Below, one piece after another: positions 8,785-16,867 of a DNA stretch of 64,000 bases. The first letter of the stretch is position 1. Each line of letters opens with the position of its first letter. The notes below the pieces were generated by a model that had not been told where the DNA came from, searched no databases, and was given only the letters and a program-made list of their open reading frames with translations. A program made the translations under genes and the position numbers. The stretch comes from an uncultured Anaerolineae bacterium. GTDB taxonomy: Bacteria; Chloroflexota; Anaerolineae; Aggregatilineales; Phototrophicaceae. The DNA lies in contig CALAJK010000061.1 of assembly GCA_937922795.1 (NCBI GenBank), forward strand, positions 1 to 64,000, given 5' to 3'.

Positions 8785-10128
8785 TCAACCGGCGGGCTGA
8801 GGGGATTCCTCGGGGCCGGGACTGACATGCCGTAGCGCCGCCACAAGTAGGACAGCCATGGCGATGCCGCCTACCAGGAAGGGCGCAGTCGTGCCGAAGA
8901 ACTGGAACAGCGCCCCACCCGTGATCGGGGTGATGGCATTGGCCGCCGACACCAGCGACGCGCTCACCCCTAGAATGCCGCCCACTTCGGTCGAGCTGAC
9001 GCGCTTGGTGATCAGGCTGTTGATGCTTGGCGACAGGATGCCGCCGCCGATGGTGGCCGGGACTATCGCCACGAACAGCCAGGCCAGCCCCACCCAACCC
9101 TTATTGGCCTCGCTCGGCAGCGGCACCGCGATCTCGCGCCCGCTTTCCCCGGCCGCCTCGGCCACGATGGCCGCCCGCGAGTACCAGGGGACGGCTACTT
9201 CTGGGGTGATCGAGGTGAGGATGAGGCCAATAGACAGCAGTCCCAGCCCGGCGTAGATCAGCCGGCGCTCGCCGTATTTGCGGCTCCACGGCCCGATGAA
9301 CTTGCCCTGCACCAGCACGATCAACACGCCGACGAACACGAAGACGACCGTGTTGCCCATGCCGTCCATGCCCAACCGGCTGAGGTTGAACAGCGCCAGC
9401 AGCGACTCCAGACCGCCGAATACCAACTGCTGCAGGAACATCAGCACCAGCAGCACGCCCACCCGCGGCGTCCGCACCCCTCGGATGATCTGGGCGACCA
9501 GCCCGCCGGAGCGCCCACGCTTCTGGCCGCGCTTTTCCGGCGGCAGCGTCTCCTGAAACCAGAACGCCGTCAGCAGGATGGACAGGAGCGAGAAGGCCGC
9601 CGCCACGAACGCCGGGGCGCGGTAGTCGTTGCCGCTCAATCCCAGCGCGATGAAGGCGATCACCGGCCCCAGCGTGAAGCCGATGCCGAACGCCGCCCCG
9701 ATCAGCCCCAACCCCTGGGTGCGGGTGCGTTCGGTGGTGCTGTCGGTGATGGCCGCCTGCGCCGCGACGAAGTTCGCCCCAGAGATGCCGTCGATGATGC
9801 GCGCCAGGAACACCAGCAGCAGCGTGTTCGACACGCCCAGCAGGATGAAGCCGACGAACGTGCCGACCTGGCTGATGAGCAGGATCGGCTTGCGCCCGAA
9901 GCGGTCGGACAAACCGCCGAGCAGCGGCCCGCCGATGAACTGCATGACCGGGTAGGCGGCAGCCAGCACGCCGATGAGGAAGGGGTTGGCGCCGAACTCG
10001 ACCGCGTAGTACGGCAGCAGCGGGATGATGATGGTGAGTCCGAGCAGATCCACCAGCACGATGATGAAAATCGGCAGGATGCGTTTGAAATCCAGTTTGT
10101 CTTCAGGAGCAGCAGCAACCTGGGTCAT
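8785..10128 (-). CDS. MFS transporter, drug/H+ antiporter (TetA-like)
   Basis: The 447-residue protein has about 12 membrane segments and motif A between segments 2 and 3 (GGLSDRFGRKP, about residue 80). The segment 5 region GAAFGIGFTLGPVIAF matches the antiporter motif C pattern. This places it with 12-TM efflux carriers resembling TetA, but the substrate is unknown. The start has a strong site GGAGGAAAGGGAT just before ATG. It lies 65 bases after the b561-like gene and PadR gene, so it is probably the transporter that the PadR protein controls. Confidence 0.88.
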   Translation of the reverse strand: MTQVAAAPEDKLDFKRILPIFIIVLVDLLGLTIIIPLLPYYAVEFGANPFLIGVLAAAYPVMQFIGGPLLGGLSDRFGRKPILLISQVGTFVGFILLGVSNTLLLVFLARIIDGISGANFVAAQAAITDSTTERTRTQGLGLIGAAFGIGFTLGPVIAFIALGLSGNDYRAPAFVAAAFSLLSILLTAFWFQETLPPEKRGQKRGRSGGLVAQIIRGVRTPRVGVLLVLMFLQQLVFGGLESLLALFNLSRLGMDGMGNTVVFVFVGVLIVLVQGKFIGPWSRKYGERRLIYAGLGLLSIGLILTSITPEVAVPWYSRAAIVAEAAGESGREIAVPLPSEANKGWVGLAWLFVAIVPATIGGGILSPSINSLITKRVSSTEVGGILGVSASLVSAANAITPITGGALFQFFGTTAPFLVGGIAMAVLLVAALRHVSPGPEESPQPAG

Positions 10129-10192
10129 ATCCCTTTCCTCCGGCAGTTGGACGATGCAGCCAGCGATTAATTATCTGAATCAGGTACGGCGG

Positions 10193-10774
10193 TTAGGTGG
10201 GCGCCAGCCGCCAGCCCTGGGGCAGCAGCGCCACGCCGATGACCACCAGCGCCAGCGCGATCACCACGGTGATCAGGCCGCTGCGGTAGCGTACGGCGGC
10301 GTCAGCGCCCTTCCAGCGGTTGTGCAGGTGCGAGATGGCCACGGCCACAGTCATCACGGCGGCGTGTTCCCACAGATGGCGGAAGCCGAAGCCGAAGGTG
10401 ACGCCGTAGATGATGAGCGTCGCTAACCCGACCAGCCACTGGACGCTGATGCCCGCGCTGAAGGCCAGCATCAGCCGCCCCGTCAGTGCGTCGTATGGGG
10501 CTTTCCGCGCCAGCCCCAGCGCCAGTTTGGCGATGGCCGCCAGCGTGATGAGCACCACGACCCAGCGCACCAGCGAGTGCAGGTGGCGCGCGCCGATGAA
10601 CAGCGCCGTCGGCTGCGAGGCGTCCGCTTCCGCTGGCGCAGGCGTTTCCGAGGCGGCCTCCGGCGTGGCCTGCGGCTCCGGCGCGGCCTCCTGGGCGGCG
10701 GCCAGTCCGGCCAGCAGCAGGGCGGCCGCTGCCAGCGCGATCAGCAGCGGTCGAGTCAGTGAACGGATAGACAT
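10193..10774 (-). CDS. Predicted membrane protein, cytochrome b-like small family
   Basis: The product (193 residues) has a signal peptide (PLLIALAAAALLLAGLAAAQ), an Ala/Pro/Glu-rich stretch, then four hydrophobic segments. His-bearing motifs RHLHSLVRW, FRHLWEHAA and ISHLHNRW suggest haem or metal ligation. The pattern LHSLVRW...HLxEH resembles small membrane proteins often labelled cytochrome B in Bacteroidetes; function unproven. I choose ATG 10774 rather than 10801 because AGGAGG sits 9 bases before it, inside the last codons of the PadR gene, and the PadR stop is only 1 base upstream. This coupling ties it to the PadR-MFS operon. Confidence 0.72.
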   Translation of the reverse strand: MSIRSLTRPLLIALAAAALLLAGLAAAQEAAPEPQATPEAASETPAPAEADASQPTALFIGARHLHSLVRWVVVLITLAAIAKLALGLARKAPYDALTGRLMLAFSAGISVQWLVGLATLIIYGVTFGFGFRHLWEHAAVMTVAVAISHLHNRWKGADAAVRYRSGLITVVIALALVVIGVALLPQGWRLAPT

Positions 10775-10775
10775 G

Positions 10776-11315
10776 TCAGCTTTCCTCCTCTTCATGGTCA
10801 TGCGATTCTATGGATGTTGTGATCTGGGCGATCACGCGATCCAGCCACTCCAGTTCAGACGCCAGATGGTGGCGTAGGTGATCGATCACCCACTGCATAC
10901 TGCCGGCGTGCTCCGGGATGCGCGCCGCCGCTTCCAGGTCGGCGGCCAACTGCGCCCGCCGCCGCAGCAGGCAATCGCGCGCTTCGGCCGGGGGCAGGGC
11001 GTCCAAGAACGCCAGCCCGATGTCGCCGGCGAAACGCGCCGGCTCGTGCGCGGCCAAGTTGGCGCGCAGCAGCCGCTGGAAAGCCGCCTCGCCGGCCGGC
11101 GTGAGCTGGTAGACGCGGCGCGGGGGGCGGTTGCCCTCCTGACTTTCGGTCTCAACCATCCAGCCGGCTTCAGCCATGCGATCCAGCAGGAAGTAGGCGG
11201 TGGATTTCTTCAAGTTCACACATGAAGCGAGGTTCTGGTTGATGAACTCATGAAGCTGGTAGCCGTGCATCTCCTGGCGGCGCAGCAGCCCCAGCAGCAG
11301 CAGTTCGCGATCCAT
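10776..11315 (-). CDS. PadR family transcriptional regulator (first gene of transporter operon)
   Basis: This 179-residue protein has a winged helix of PadR type at residues 1-85 (LLLLGLLRRQEMHGYQLHEFI ... KKSTAYFLLDRMAEAGWM ... RRVYQLTPAGEAAF) and a helical C-terminal arm ending in an acidic, His-containing tail (SHDHEEEES). It heads the operon PadR, b561-like membrane protein, MFS transporter. A consensus-like promoter and a perfect 16-bp palindrome lie directly upstream, which fits autorepression. Autoregulation is established for PadR proteins in general; for this one it is inferred from the site. Confidence 0.9.
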   Translation of the reverse strand: MDRELLLLGLLRRQEMHGYQLHEFINQNLASCVNLKKSTAYFLLDRMAEAGWMVETESQEGNRPPRRVYQLTPAGEAAFQRLLRANLAAHEPARFAGDIGLAFLDALPPAEARDCLLRRRAQLAADLEAAARIPEHAGSMQWVIDHLRHHLASELEWLDRVIAQITTSIESHDHEEEES

Positions 11316-11340
11316 CGCTCACACACCTTTTGATCCTGAC

Positions 11341-11356
11341 TAGTCAATATTGACTA
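11341..11356. promoter_or_regulatory. Probable PadR operator, perfect 16-bp palindrome
   Basis: TAGTCAATATTGACTA is a perfect inverted repeat lying between the padR promoter and its start codon. Read more widely it is a near-direct repeat, TGACTAGTCA then TGACTAATCA. It falls at roughly +4 to +19 of the predicted transcript, where a bound repressor would block RNA polymerase. Confidence 0.7.
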
Positions 11357-11366
11357 ATCAAAATCG

Positions 11367-11394
11367 ATTATAGACGCCGCTGGACGCGAGTCAA
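11367..11394 (-). promoter_or_regulatory. Sigma70-type promoter of the PadR-MFS operon
   Basis: On the minus strand the -35 box TTGACT (11394-11389) is followed by 16 bases and the -10 box TATAAT (11372-11367). Both are close to consensus. It points at the padR gene and its initiation region overlaps the palindromic operator. Confidence 0.75.
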
Positions 11395-11521
11395 GGGTGT
11401 CGTCGGGCAGCTCCCACATCGGCTTTTTTCAGCAGGCGCAAACAGCGGCGGCGCATGAATCTTAACCTTTATGCTGTATAGTGGGTATATCCGTTGGGAA
11501 AGGACTGCGACGAGGAGATAT

Positions 11522-12928
11522 ATGCTGAGAGTCAAAAGGCTAGCGACGAGTGTGACGATCATAGGGGTGTTGGGGGCGCTGGGGCTGACGCTGCCGATGC
11601 AGCGCCTCACCGCTCAGACCGGCGTCGACGCGACCGCCGTCCAGCAAACGCTCGACGCCAGCGTCCACGCCTTGTTCACCCAGACGGCCCAGGCGGGCGC
11701 TGCCACGCCCAACTACACGCAGACGGTGGAAGCGCTGTTCGGCGCGGCCCTCACCACCACCGCGCAGGCCGCGCCGCCGCGGCAGCCTGCGCCGCTCGAC
11801 CTGGATGCGCTGACCGTGGTCGAAACCCGCGCCTTCGATCTGTACTCCGGCCCGGCGCGCACTAGCAGCTATCTGGCGCCGTCCGGCGAGCGCTTCGCCC
11901 ACTTCAACGACCGCCAGCAGATCTGCATCTACAGCGTCATGGACCGATCCGCGTCCCCGACCTGTACGGCTCTGCCCCGACCCTTCAACTACGATCCAAA
12001 CTCCCCACGCTGGTCGCCAGACGGACGCTACCTAGCTTTCATTGATGATCAACCGCTCCAATATGTGAGAGACTCTGATATCTGGCTGCTGGATACCCAG
12101 ACCGGCAGCCTGACCAACTTGACCGACGACGGCGCATACCTCTGGGATTGGCTCGAGCCTGTGCCAGAAGGCGAGCGCGCTGGGGTGGTGGATGTCGCGC
12201 CGCGCTTCTCGGCGGACAGCCAAAATGTGTGGTTTGTGCGTTACGAGACACAGGGCGGACGTTTGCTGGGCACGCTCTACAGCGTCAGCGTGGATGGCGA
12301 CGCGCCGGTCGCTCGGCACGTCTTAGTCGATGATGCGCGTGAAGACGGCTTCGTCAGCGTGATGGACTTAGCGCCGGATGGTCAGACGCTGGTCTTCAAC
12401 CAACTCCGGTTAGGGGTTGGTAGGGACTCGGTGAACCTGCTGAACCTGGCCACCGGCGAGACGCGCCGGCTGTACGAGCTGGACCGCGACCGCGAGGGGG
12501 CAGTCGCCGCCCTTGATTTTGCGCCGACGGGCGACGCCATACTGGTTCAGAACAGCACAGTATTGTATCCTGACATTCTCACCAGAGATGATTTGACGCT
12601 CTGGCGGGTGGTCACGCTGGACGGCCGCAGGCAGCCAGGGCCTGTGCCGCCCGCGCCGAATTCGGCGGTGATCGGCGCCGGCTGGTCGCCGGACGGCGCG
12701 GGACTGGCCTATCTGGTAGTGGCTGATATGCCGGAACACAACGGACTGTATATAGGCGCGCCTGGCCAGGCAGGGCGCCTGCTGCTGGCCGCAACTGAAG
12801 ACCAAAGGTTTCTGACGCCGACCAGCACTTTTTACGATCGGCTCGACTGGGGCGCGAACGGCGTGGTGCTGGTCGCAGTGCGCAGCGGCGCGCCCACGAT
12901 AGCCGTGCGCCTGGGGACAGGGCAGTAA
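11522..12928 (+). CDS. Secreted TolB-like beta-propeller protein
   Basis: The 468-residue product has a signal peptide (LATSVTIIGVLGALGLTLP) and a Gln/Thr/Ala-rich stalk (residues 30-85). A propeller follows with repeats of PD40/WD40 type: SPRWSPDGRYLAFIDD, DIWLLDTQTG, VDVAPRFSADSQNVWFVRY, and GAGWSPDGAGLAYLV. Proteins of this build are exported and often serve as interaction platforms; the ligand is unknown. ATG 11522 is chosen over 11471 because GAGGAGATAT lies right before it. It is monocistronic, flanked by a divergent PadR gene and followed by a stem-loop. Confidence 0.82.
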   Translation: MLRVKRLATSVTIIGVLGALGLTLPMQRLTAQTGVDATAVQQTLDASVHALFTQTAQAGAATPNYTQTVEALFGAALTTTAQAAPPRQPAPLDLDALTVVETRAFDLYSGPARTSSYLAPSGERFAHFNDRQQICIYSVMDRSASPTCTALPRPFNYDPNSPRWSPDGRYLAFIDDQPLQYVRDSDIWLLDTQTGSLTNLTDDGAYLWDWLEPVPEGERAGVVDVAPRFSADSQNVWFVRYETQGGRLLGTLYSVSVDGDAPVARHVLVDDAREDGFVSVMDLAPDGQTLVFNQLRLGVGRDSVNLLNLATGETRRLYELDRDREGAVAALDFAPTGDAILVQNSTVLYPDILTRDDLTLWRVVTLDGRRQPGPVPPAPNSAVIGAGWSPDGAGLAYLVVADMPEHNGLYIGAPGQAGRLLLAATEDQRFLTPTSTFYDRLDWGANGVVLVAVRSGAPTIAVRLGTGQ

Positions 12929-12945
12929 GCCCGCTGGGGCGGCAA

Positions 12946-12973
12946 AGGGCGGATGCGCGCTGGCGTCCGCCCT
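12946..12973 (+). terminator. Stem-loop after the propeller gene
   Basis: AGGGCGGA and TCCGCCCT form a perfect 8-bp stem with a 12-base loop, 17 bases after the stop codon. No T-tract follows, so the termination role is only likely. Confidence 0.5.
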
Positions 12974-13067
12974 GCGCCGTCAACAAGATGAGCGCTGTAT
13001 AAAAAAAGCGGGCGGCGCGGGCGGCGTCTGGGTTATATATAAGTAGTGACTAACGCTGAGGTAATCC

Positions 13068-13751
13068 ATGCAGCCTAAGACGCAGCAGCCCGCCTGGCGC
13101 GGGCTGGCCGCCGGCTTGGCCGGCTTCATCATCATCACTGTCGCGCTCACCGTGCTGCTTAACCGGGTGGGTGCTGAAGAACTGCAAGCGTTCATCGTTA
13201 GCGCTGGTCCGGCAGCGCCGCTGCTGTACATCCTATCGCGGATGATCGGGTTCGTGGTCGCGCCGCTCAGTACTGGGGCGATACAGTTCGCCGCCGGCGC
13301 GCTGTTCGGCCTCGTGCCAGGGGTGATCTACTCGCTCATCGGGGAGCTCATCGGCGGCAGCATCAACTTCTGGATCGCCCGACGGCTGGGGCGGCCAGTT
13401 GTCAAACGGCTGGCCGGCGATGAAGGCATGGCGCGGATCGAGCATTTCTACCACCAGGCGGGCGATGTATGGGCGCTGGTGTACGCGCGGTTCTTTCTGT
13501 TCGCCGCCTATGATTTCCTGAGCTACGCGGCCGGGCTGACGCCGCTGCCTTACCGACAGTATGCGCTGGTCACGGTCGTGGCCGGCATCGTGCCGACGTT
13601 CGCGGCGGTCTGGCTGGGGAGCAGGCTCACCGGCAGCGCCGGCCAGCTCTTGGGCTTCTATGCGGCGCTGGCCGTCATCTCGCTGGTCGCGTTCCTGGGC
13701 TTCCGCCTGCTGCGCCGCCGGACGCAGTCCACGGAGGGCTCAGCGGACTGA
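13068..13751 (+). CDS. TVP38/TMEM64 family membrane protein (VTT / SNARE-associated domain)
   Basis: An integral membrane protein of 227 residues with the VTT domain of the DedA superfamily. It shows the conserved run LSTGAIQFAAGALFGLVPG (about residues 67-85) with a Gly-rich re-entrant loop, then GSINFWIARRLGR and the C-terminal ALVYARFFLF. DedA-like proteins are linked to lipid scrambling and membrane homeostasis; a specific role here is unknown. It converges on the GNAT gene with a gap of three bases. An AT-rich stretch GGTTATATATAAG upstream could contain its promoter. Confidence 0.88.
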   Translation: MQPKTQQPAWRGLAAGLAGFIIITVALTVLLNRVGAEELQAFIVSAGPAAPLLYILSRMIGFVVAPLSTGAIQFAAGALFGLVPGVIYSLIGELIGGSINFWIARRLGRPVVKRLAGDEGMARIEHFYHQAGDVWALVYARFFLFAAYDFLSYAAGLTPLPYRQYALVTVVAGIVPTFAAVWLGSRLTGSAGQLLGFYAALAVISLVAFLGFRLLRRRTQSTEGSAD

Positions 13752-13754
13752 AGC

Positions 13755-14330
13755 TCACGGCGCATCGCCGCGCTCCAGCCACTCCCGCGCCAGCATGCCG
13801 TACAGGTACACATCGTGCCGCTGGCCGTCGCGCTGCAGCGCCTCGCGGAAAACGCCCTCGCGCTGGAAGCCCAGTTTCTCATAGAGGGCGATAGCCGGTT
13901 CGTTGTAGGCGAACACGGTGAGCTGCAGGCGGTACAGGTTCAGCTCGTTGAAGGCATAGTCCAGCGCCAGCCGCAGCGCCTCAGTCCCATAGCCGCGCCC
14001 GCGGTGGCGCGCCTCGCCGATGCCGAGCGCCACCCAGCCGGTGCGGTGCGTCCAGGCGATCTCGCCCAACTCGACGAAACCGATCAGCTCGCCGGTGGCG
14101 ACCAGCCGGATGCCGAACAGATAATCTTCGCGCCCCCGGCTGTGTTCGCGCATCCAGTCTAGCACCTGCTGTTCGCTGCGGGGAAACGCGGGGTCGGCAT
14201 CCAGGTGGCGCAGGTAGTCCACATCCAGCCCCCAGGCGGCGATCGTCGCCGCGTCCGCCTGGGCCAGCGGCGTCAGATGGACTCGGTCGCCGTGCAGCAG
14301 ATGGGCGTACAGCACGATGTCAAGCCTCAT
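13755..14330 (-). CDS. GNAT family N-acetyltransferase (RimJ/RimL-like)
   Basis: The 191-residue protein has the acetyl-CoA binding motif A (WVALGIGEARHRGRGYGTEALRLALDYAF, with R-G-x-G-Y-G) and the C-terminal NLYRLQLTVFAYNEPAIALYEKLGFQREG, typical of the RimJ/RimL group that acetylates protein N-termini or small amines. The substrate is not predictable. It is transcribed away from the epimerase gene end, 38 bases downstream of it, so they may share a transcript. Confidence 0.87.
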   Translation of the reverse strand: MRLDIVLYAHLLHGDRVHLTPLAQADAATIAAWGLDVDYLRHLDADPAFPRSEQQVLDWMREHSRGREDYLFGIRLVATGELIGFVELGEIAWTHRTGWVALGIGEARHRGRGYGTEALRLALDYAFNELNLYRLQLTVFAYNEPAIALYEKLGFQREGVFREALQRDGQRHDVYLYGMLAREWLERGDAP

Positions 14331-14368
14331 GCGCCGGACGGTCTACTGCCCTAGGCCAAGCGCGCATC

Positions 14369-15370
14369 TCAACGCCGCCGTTTCCAAGCCGTCAGCAGTT
14401 CGGCTTCGCGGTCGAGCGTCATGCCGGCGCGCAGCCGCAGCGGATCGTCGGCCACGGCGTCGCCGCGGCTGGCGTTCCAGGCTAGGGTATCGTACAGCGT
14501 ATCTTCCAGCGCCCGGAACGCCAGCCCTTCGGCCAGCGCTTTGCGGATCTGGATCGCCTGAATGCCGTTGTAAGCTGCCGGAACCCACAGCGGCAACTCG
14601 GTGAACGGCGTGACGCCCTGTTCCAGCAGGAAATCATCGTCCACCCAGGTGAAGGCCGCATCGGACTCGGTGACGGCGCGGCACACCTCCAGCAGCCGTC
14701 CTATCGTCAGCCGATAGTTGGGGCCGGCGGCGTTGTATACGCCCGCGCGCCGCGCCTCGGCCATGCGGAGGATCCATGCGGCCAGGTCGCGGGCGTCAAT
14801 GAACTGCACCTGCCGGTCCGGGCTGCCCGGCGCCAGGACTTCGCCGCCCAGCGCCACGCGCACCGGCCAGTAGGTGAAGCGGTCGGTCGTGTCCCAGGGG
14901 CCGACGATCAGCCCGGCGCGCACGTGCAGCACGCGCCCCGGCAGCATGTGCTCCAGCGCCTGCTCGCACAGAGCTTTCAACGCGCCGTAGGTCGAGCCCG
15001 TCACACGTTCGGTGTCCTCGGTCAGCGTCGCGACTGGCGACTCCTCATCCAGTCCCATGATGGTGGTATCGGAGTAGACGGAGATGCTGGAGATGAACGT
15101 ATAGTGTTCGATCGCGTCCGCCAGCAGGCGCGCTGTCGCCACCACCTGGCGCGGCACGTAGGCGCTGGTATCGATCACGGCGTCCCAGCGCCGCCCCGCC
15201 AGCGCCGACAGATCGCCGTCGCGGTCGCCGCGCAGCCGTTCGAGCTGAGGGAACAGCTTCGGGTCGCTGATCCCCCGGTTGAACAGCGTCACCTCGTGGC
15301 CGCGTTCGAGCGCGGCGGCGACCACATGCCGGCCTAAGAAGCGCGTCCCGCCCAGGATGAGAAGTTTCAC
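14369..15370 (-). CDS. NAD-dependent epimerase/dehydratase family protein
   Basis: An extended short-chain dehydrogenase of 333 residues. The Rossmann motif GGTRFLGRHVV is at residues 8-18, and the catalytic-type Tyr and Lys are in TYGALKALCEQ. The family resembles nucleotide-sugar epimerase-like proteins often found in Chloroflexi and plants (CSP41-like). The first loop LFNRGISDPKLFPQ is typical of that group. The substrate is unknown. The gene starts 127 bases downstream of the YjjX-like gene and is preceded by a TATAAT -10 box on its strand. Confidence 0.85.
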   Translation of the reverse strand: MKLLILGGTRFLGRHVVAAALERGHEVTLFNRGISDPKLFPQLERLRGDRDGDLSALAGRRWDAVIDTSAYVPRQVVATARLLADAIEHYTFISSISVYSDTTIMGLDEESPVATLTEDTERVTGSTYGALKALCEQALEHMLPGRVLHVRAGLIVGPWDTTDRFTYWPVRVALGGEVLAPGSPDRQVQFIDARDLAAWILRMAEARRAGVYNAAGPNYRLTIGRLLEVCRAVTESDAAFTWVDDDFLLEQGVTPFTELPLWVPAAYNGIQAIQIRKALAEGLAFRALEDTLYDTLAWNASRGDAVADDPLRLRAGMTLDREAELLTAWKRRR

Positions 15371-15414
15371 GGCTTATTTCCATTCACGACTCGGCCAGGC
15401 CTGGTAAAAGAGCG

Positions 15415-15420
15415 ATTATA
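15415..15420 (-). promoter_or_regulatory. -10 box TATAAT before the epimerase gene
   Basis: TATAAT on the minus strand, 45 bases before the epimerase start. I do not see a good -35 box, so the assignment rests on the -10 element and position. Confidence 0.45.
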
Positions 15421-15496
15421 GCCCGCGTTAGCCGATCTGTCATACGCCGTGGAAGGCAGGCGCGTCGCGGCTGCCCTCATGCCGGCGATCAGGCTG

Positions 15497-16054
15497 CTAC
15501 GCCTCAGAGTCATCAGGCGGGGCGGCGAACGTTAGGCCGGGATGCTTGAACGGGATGAGCGCTAGGGTGACGGCGTGGGCGTAGTAGGCGGTGCGATCGA
15601 TGGCGTCGGCGGTGAGGATGCCTACCGCGCCGTTGGCCTGTTTGGAGTTGGAGCGCCCGAACACCCGGTCGTCGGCCTCGCCCAGCTCCACCCCCTGGCG
15701 CACCAGCGCCGCGATGGCCGCCGGCAGGCTGAAAGTGGCGGTGCGGCTGCGCCCGAAACCGGACGCCGACAGCGCCACTACCCAGGCGAAGGTCAACAGC
15801 TCGCCGTCGAAGTCCTGCACGCCGCCCTCGATGCCCAGCCAGTAGTCAGCGTCGGGGCGGGCGCGCCGGGCCTGGCGGGCGCGGTTGAGCGCGCCCCGAT
15901 AGGTTTCGTAGTCGGACATCGGCTGGTCACTGACGCCGGAGGCCACGGCCGCGCCTTCGACGCGGCAGAGGACGTCTGGGAATAGGGCGGCGAAACCCCG
16001 ACGGGCGGCCTCGATCTTGACCGGGTTGGTGGAAGCGACGACGATCGTGATCAT
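15497..16054 (-). CDS. yjjX: Inosine/xanthosine triphosphatase (YjjX/NTPase family)
   Basis: The enzyme removes phosphate from non-canonical purine nucleotides (ITP, XTP), keeping them out of RNA and DNA. The protein starts MITIVVASTNPVKIEAARRGF, the family's N-terminal phosphate-binding segment. It continues with SDQPMSDYETYRGALNRARQA, YWLGIEGGV and FGRSNSKQANGAVGILT. I use ATG 16054 (185 residues), because the ORF-track start at 16195 would add an Arg-rich tail read from the CPBP gene. The start overlaps the CPBP stop by ATGA, so the genes are coupled. Confidence 0.9.
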   Translation of the reverse strand: MITIVVASTNPVKIEAARRGFAALFPDVLCRVEGAAVASGVSDQPMSDYETYRGALNRARQARRARPDADYWLGIEGGVQDFDGELLTFAWVVALSASGFGRSRTATFSLPAAIAALVRQGVELGEADDRVFGRSNSKQANGAVGILTADAIDRTAYYAHAVTLALIPFKHPGLTFAAPPDDSEA

Positions 16055-16779
16055 CTGGCCAGCGTCAGCAGTTTCACGACGGCGAACAAGCCAAAAGCGG
16101 CGTGGGTGACGATGGCGGCGCGGGTGGAGCCGGTGTGAAGCCGCACCGCGCCGAAGATCAGCCCGCCGACAAACGGCAGCAGCAGGCCGTACCACAGGCC
16201 GTCAAAGTCGGACGTCAGCGGCGGATAGGCCAGCAGATGGAACACGGCGTAGGCCAGCGCCGCCGTCACGTAGCCCGGCCACGGCCCAACCGCGGCGCGC
16301 AGCGCCGGCAGGATCACGCCGCGAAAGACCAGCTCATCAGCGACCGGCAGCGCGACCGCCATGAAGATCAGCGCCATCACCAGGCTGAAGACCTCTAACG
16401 GCTGGCGATACAAGCTGAGCAGTTCGGGATCGGGTAGGAACTGCGAAGCAGCCCGCAGGCTGATGACGTCCAGCGTCAGCGCCAGCGCCAGGCCGACCAG
16501 CAGCAGCAGGAACAGCGGCGCGTTCAGCTCGCCGAGCCGCAGCGCGCTGCGTTCCGCTGGCGTGCGGCGGGTGAACCACACGAAGACAGCCGCCAGCGCC
16601 GCCCCCAGCGTCCAGCCGGCCAGCACCACCCACTGCGCATTGGCAAACAGGAGCTGGGCGACAGTCGAGCCCAGGACGAGCGCCGCGAACGCCGCCACCA
16701 GCGTGCTGAGCGCCGCGCCCATGCCCCACGGCGGGGCGGCCTGCGGCGCACTGATGCGAGCCAGCAATCGACGGAACAT
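16051..16779 (-). CDS. CPBP family intramembrane metalloprotease (CAAX/Abi)
   Basis: The 242-residue protein has about seven membrane segments and the three CPBP motifs: ADELVFRGVI (about residue 145), FHLLAY and THAAFGLF. The usual first motif is EExxxR; here the first Glu is Asp (DELVFR), a mild variant. Such proteases cleave prenylated or other membrane peptides, or mediate bacteriocin immunity. The gene is coupled to yjjX by ATGA overlap. A TATAAT box lies 60 bases upstream of the start. Confidence 0.85.
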   Translation of the reverse strand: MFRRLLARISAPQAAPPWGMGAALSTLVAAFAALVLGSTVAQLLFANAQWVVLAGWTLGAALAAVFVWFTRRTPAERSALRLGELNAPLFLLLLVGLALALTLDVISLRAASQFLPDPELLSLYRQPLEVFSLVMALIFMAVALPVADELVFRGVILPALRAAVGPWPGYVTAALAYAVFHLLAYPPLTSDFDGLWYGLLLPFVGGLIFGAVRLHTGSTRAAIVTHAAFGLFAVVKLLTLAR

Positions 16780-16838
16780 GACAGCCTCCTGTGTACAGCG
16801 CTGCCGCCAGGCTTGAGCGTGCGTCGGGCAGCGCTGGG

Positions 16839-16844
16839 ATTATA
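16839..16844 (-). promoter_or_regulatory. -10 box TATAAT before the CPBP-yjjX pair
   Basis: Minus-strand TATAAT 60 bases upstream of the CPBP start, within a 88-base gap after the exonuclease gene. No clear -35 box. Confidence 0.45.
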
Positions 16845-16867
16845 GCGTAGATCGCCGCGCCGGCTGC

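Noticed and set aside
11522-12928. Propeller protein as the TolB of a Tol-Pal system
   Set aside because: No tolQ, tolR, tolA or pal genes are nearby, and the N-terminal stalk differs; only the propeller fold is supported.
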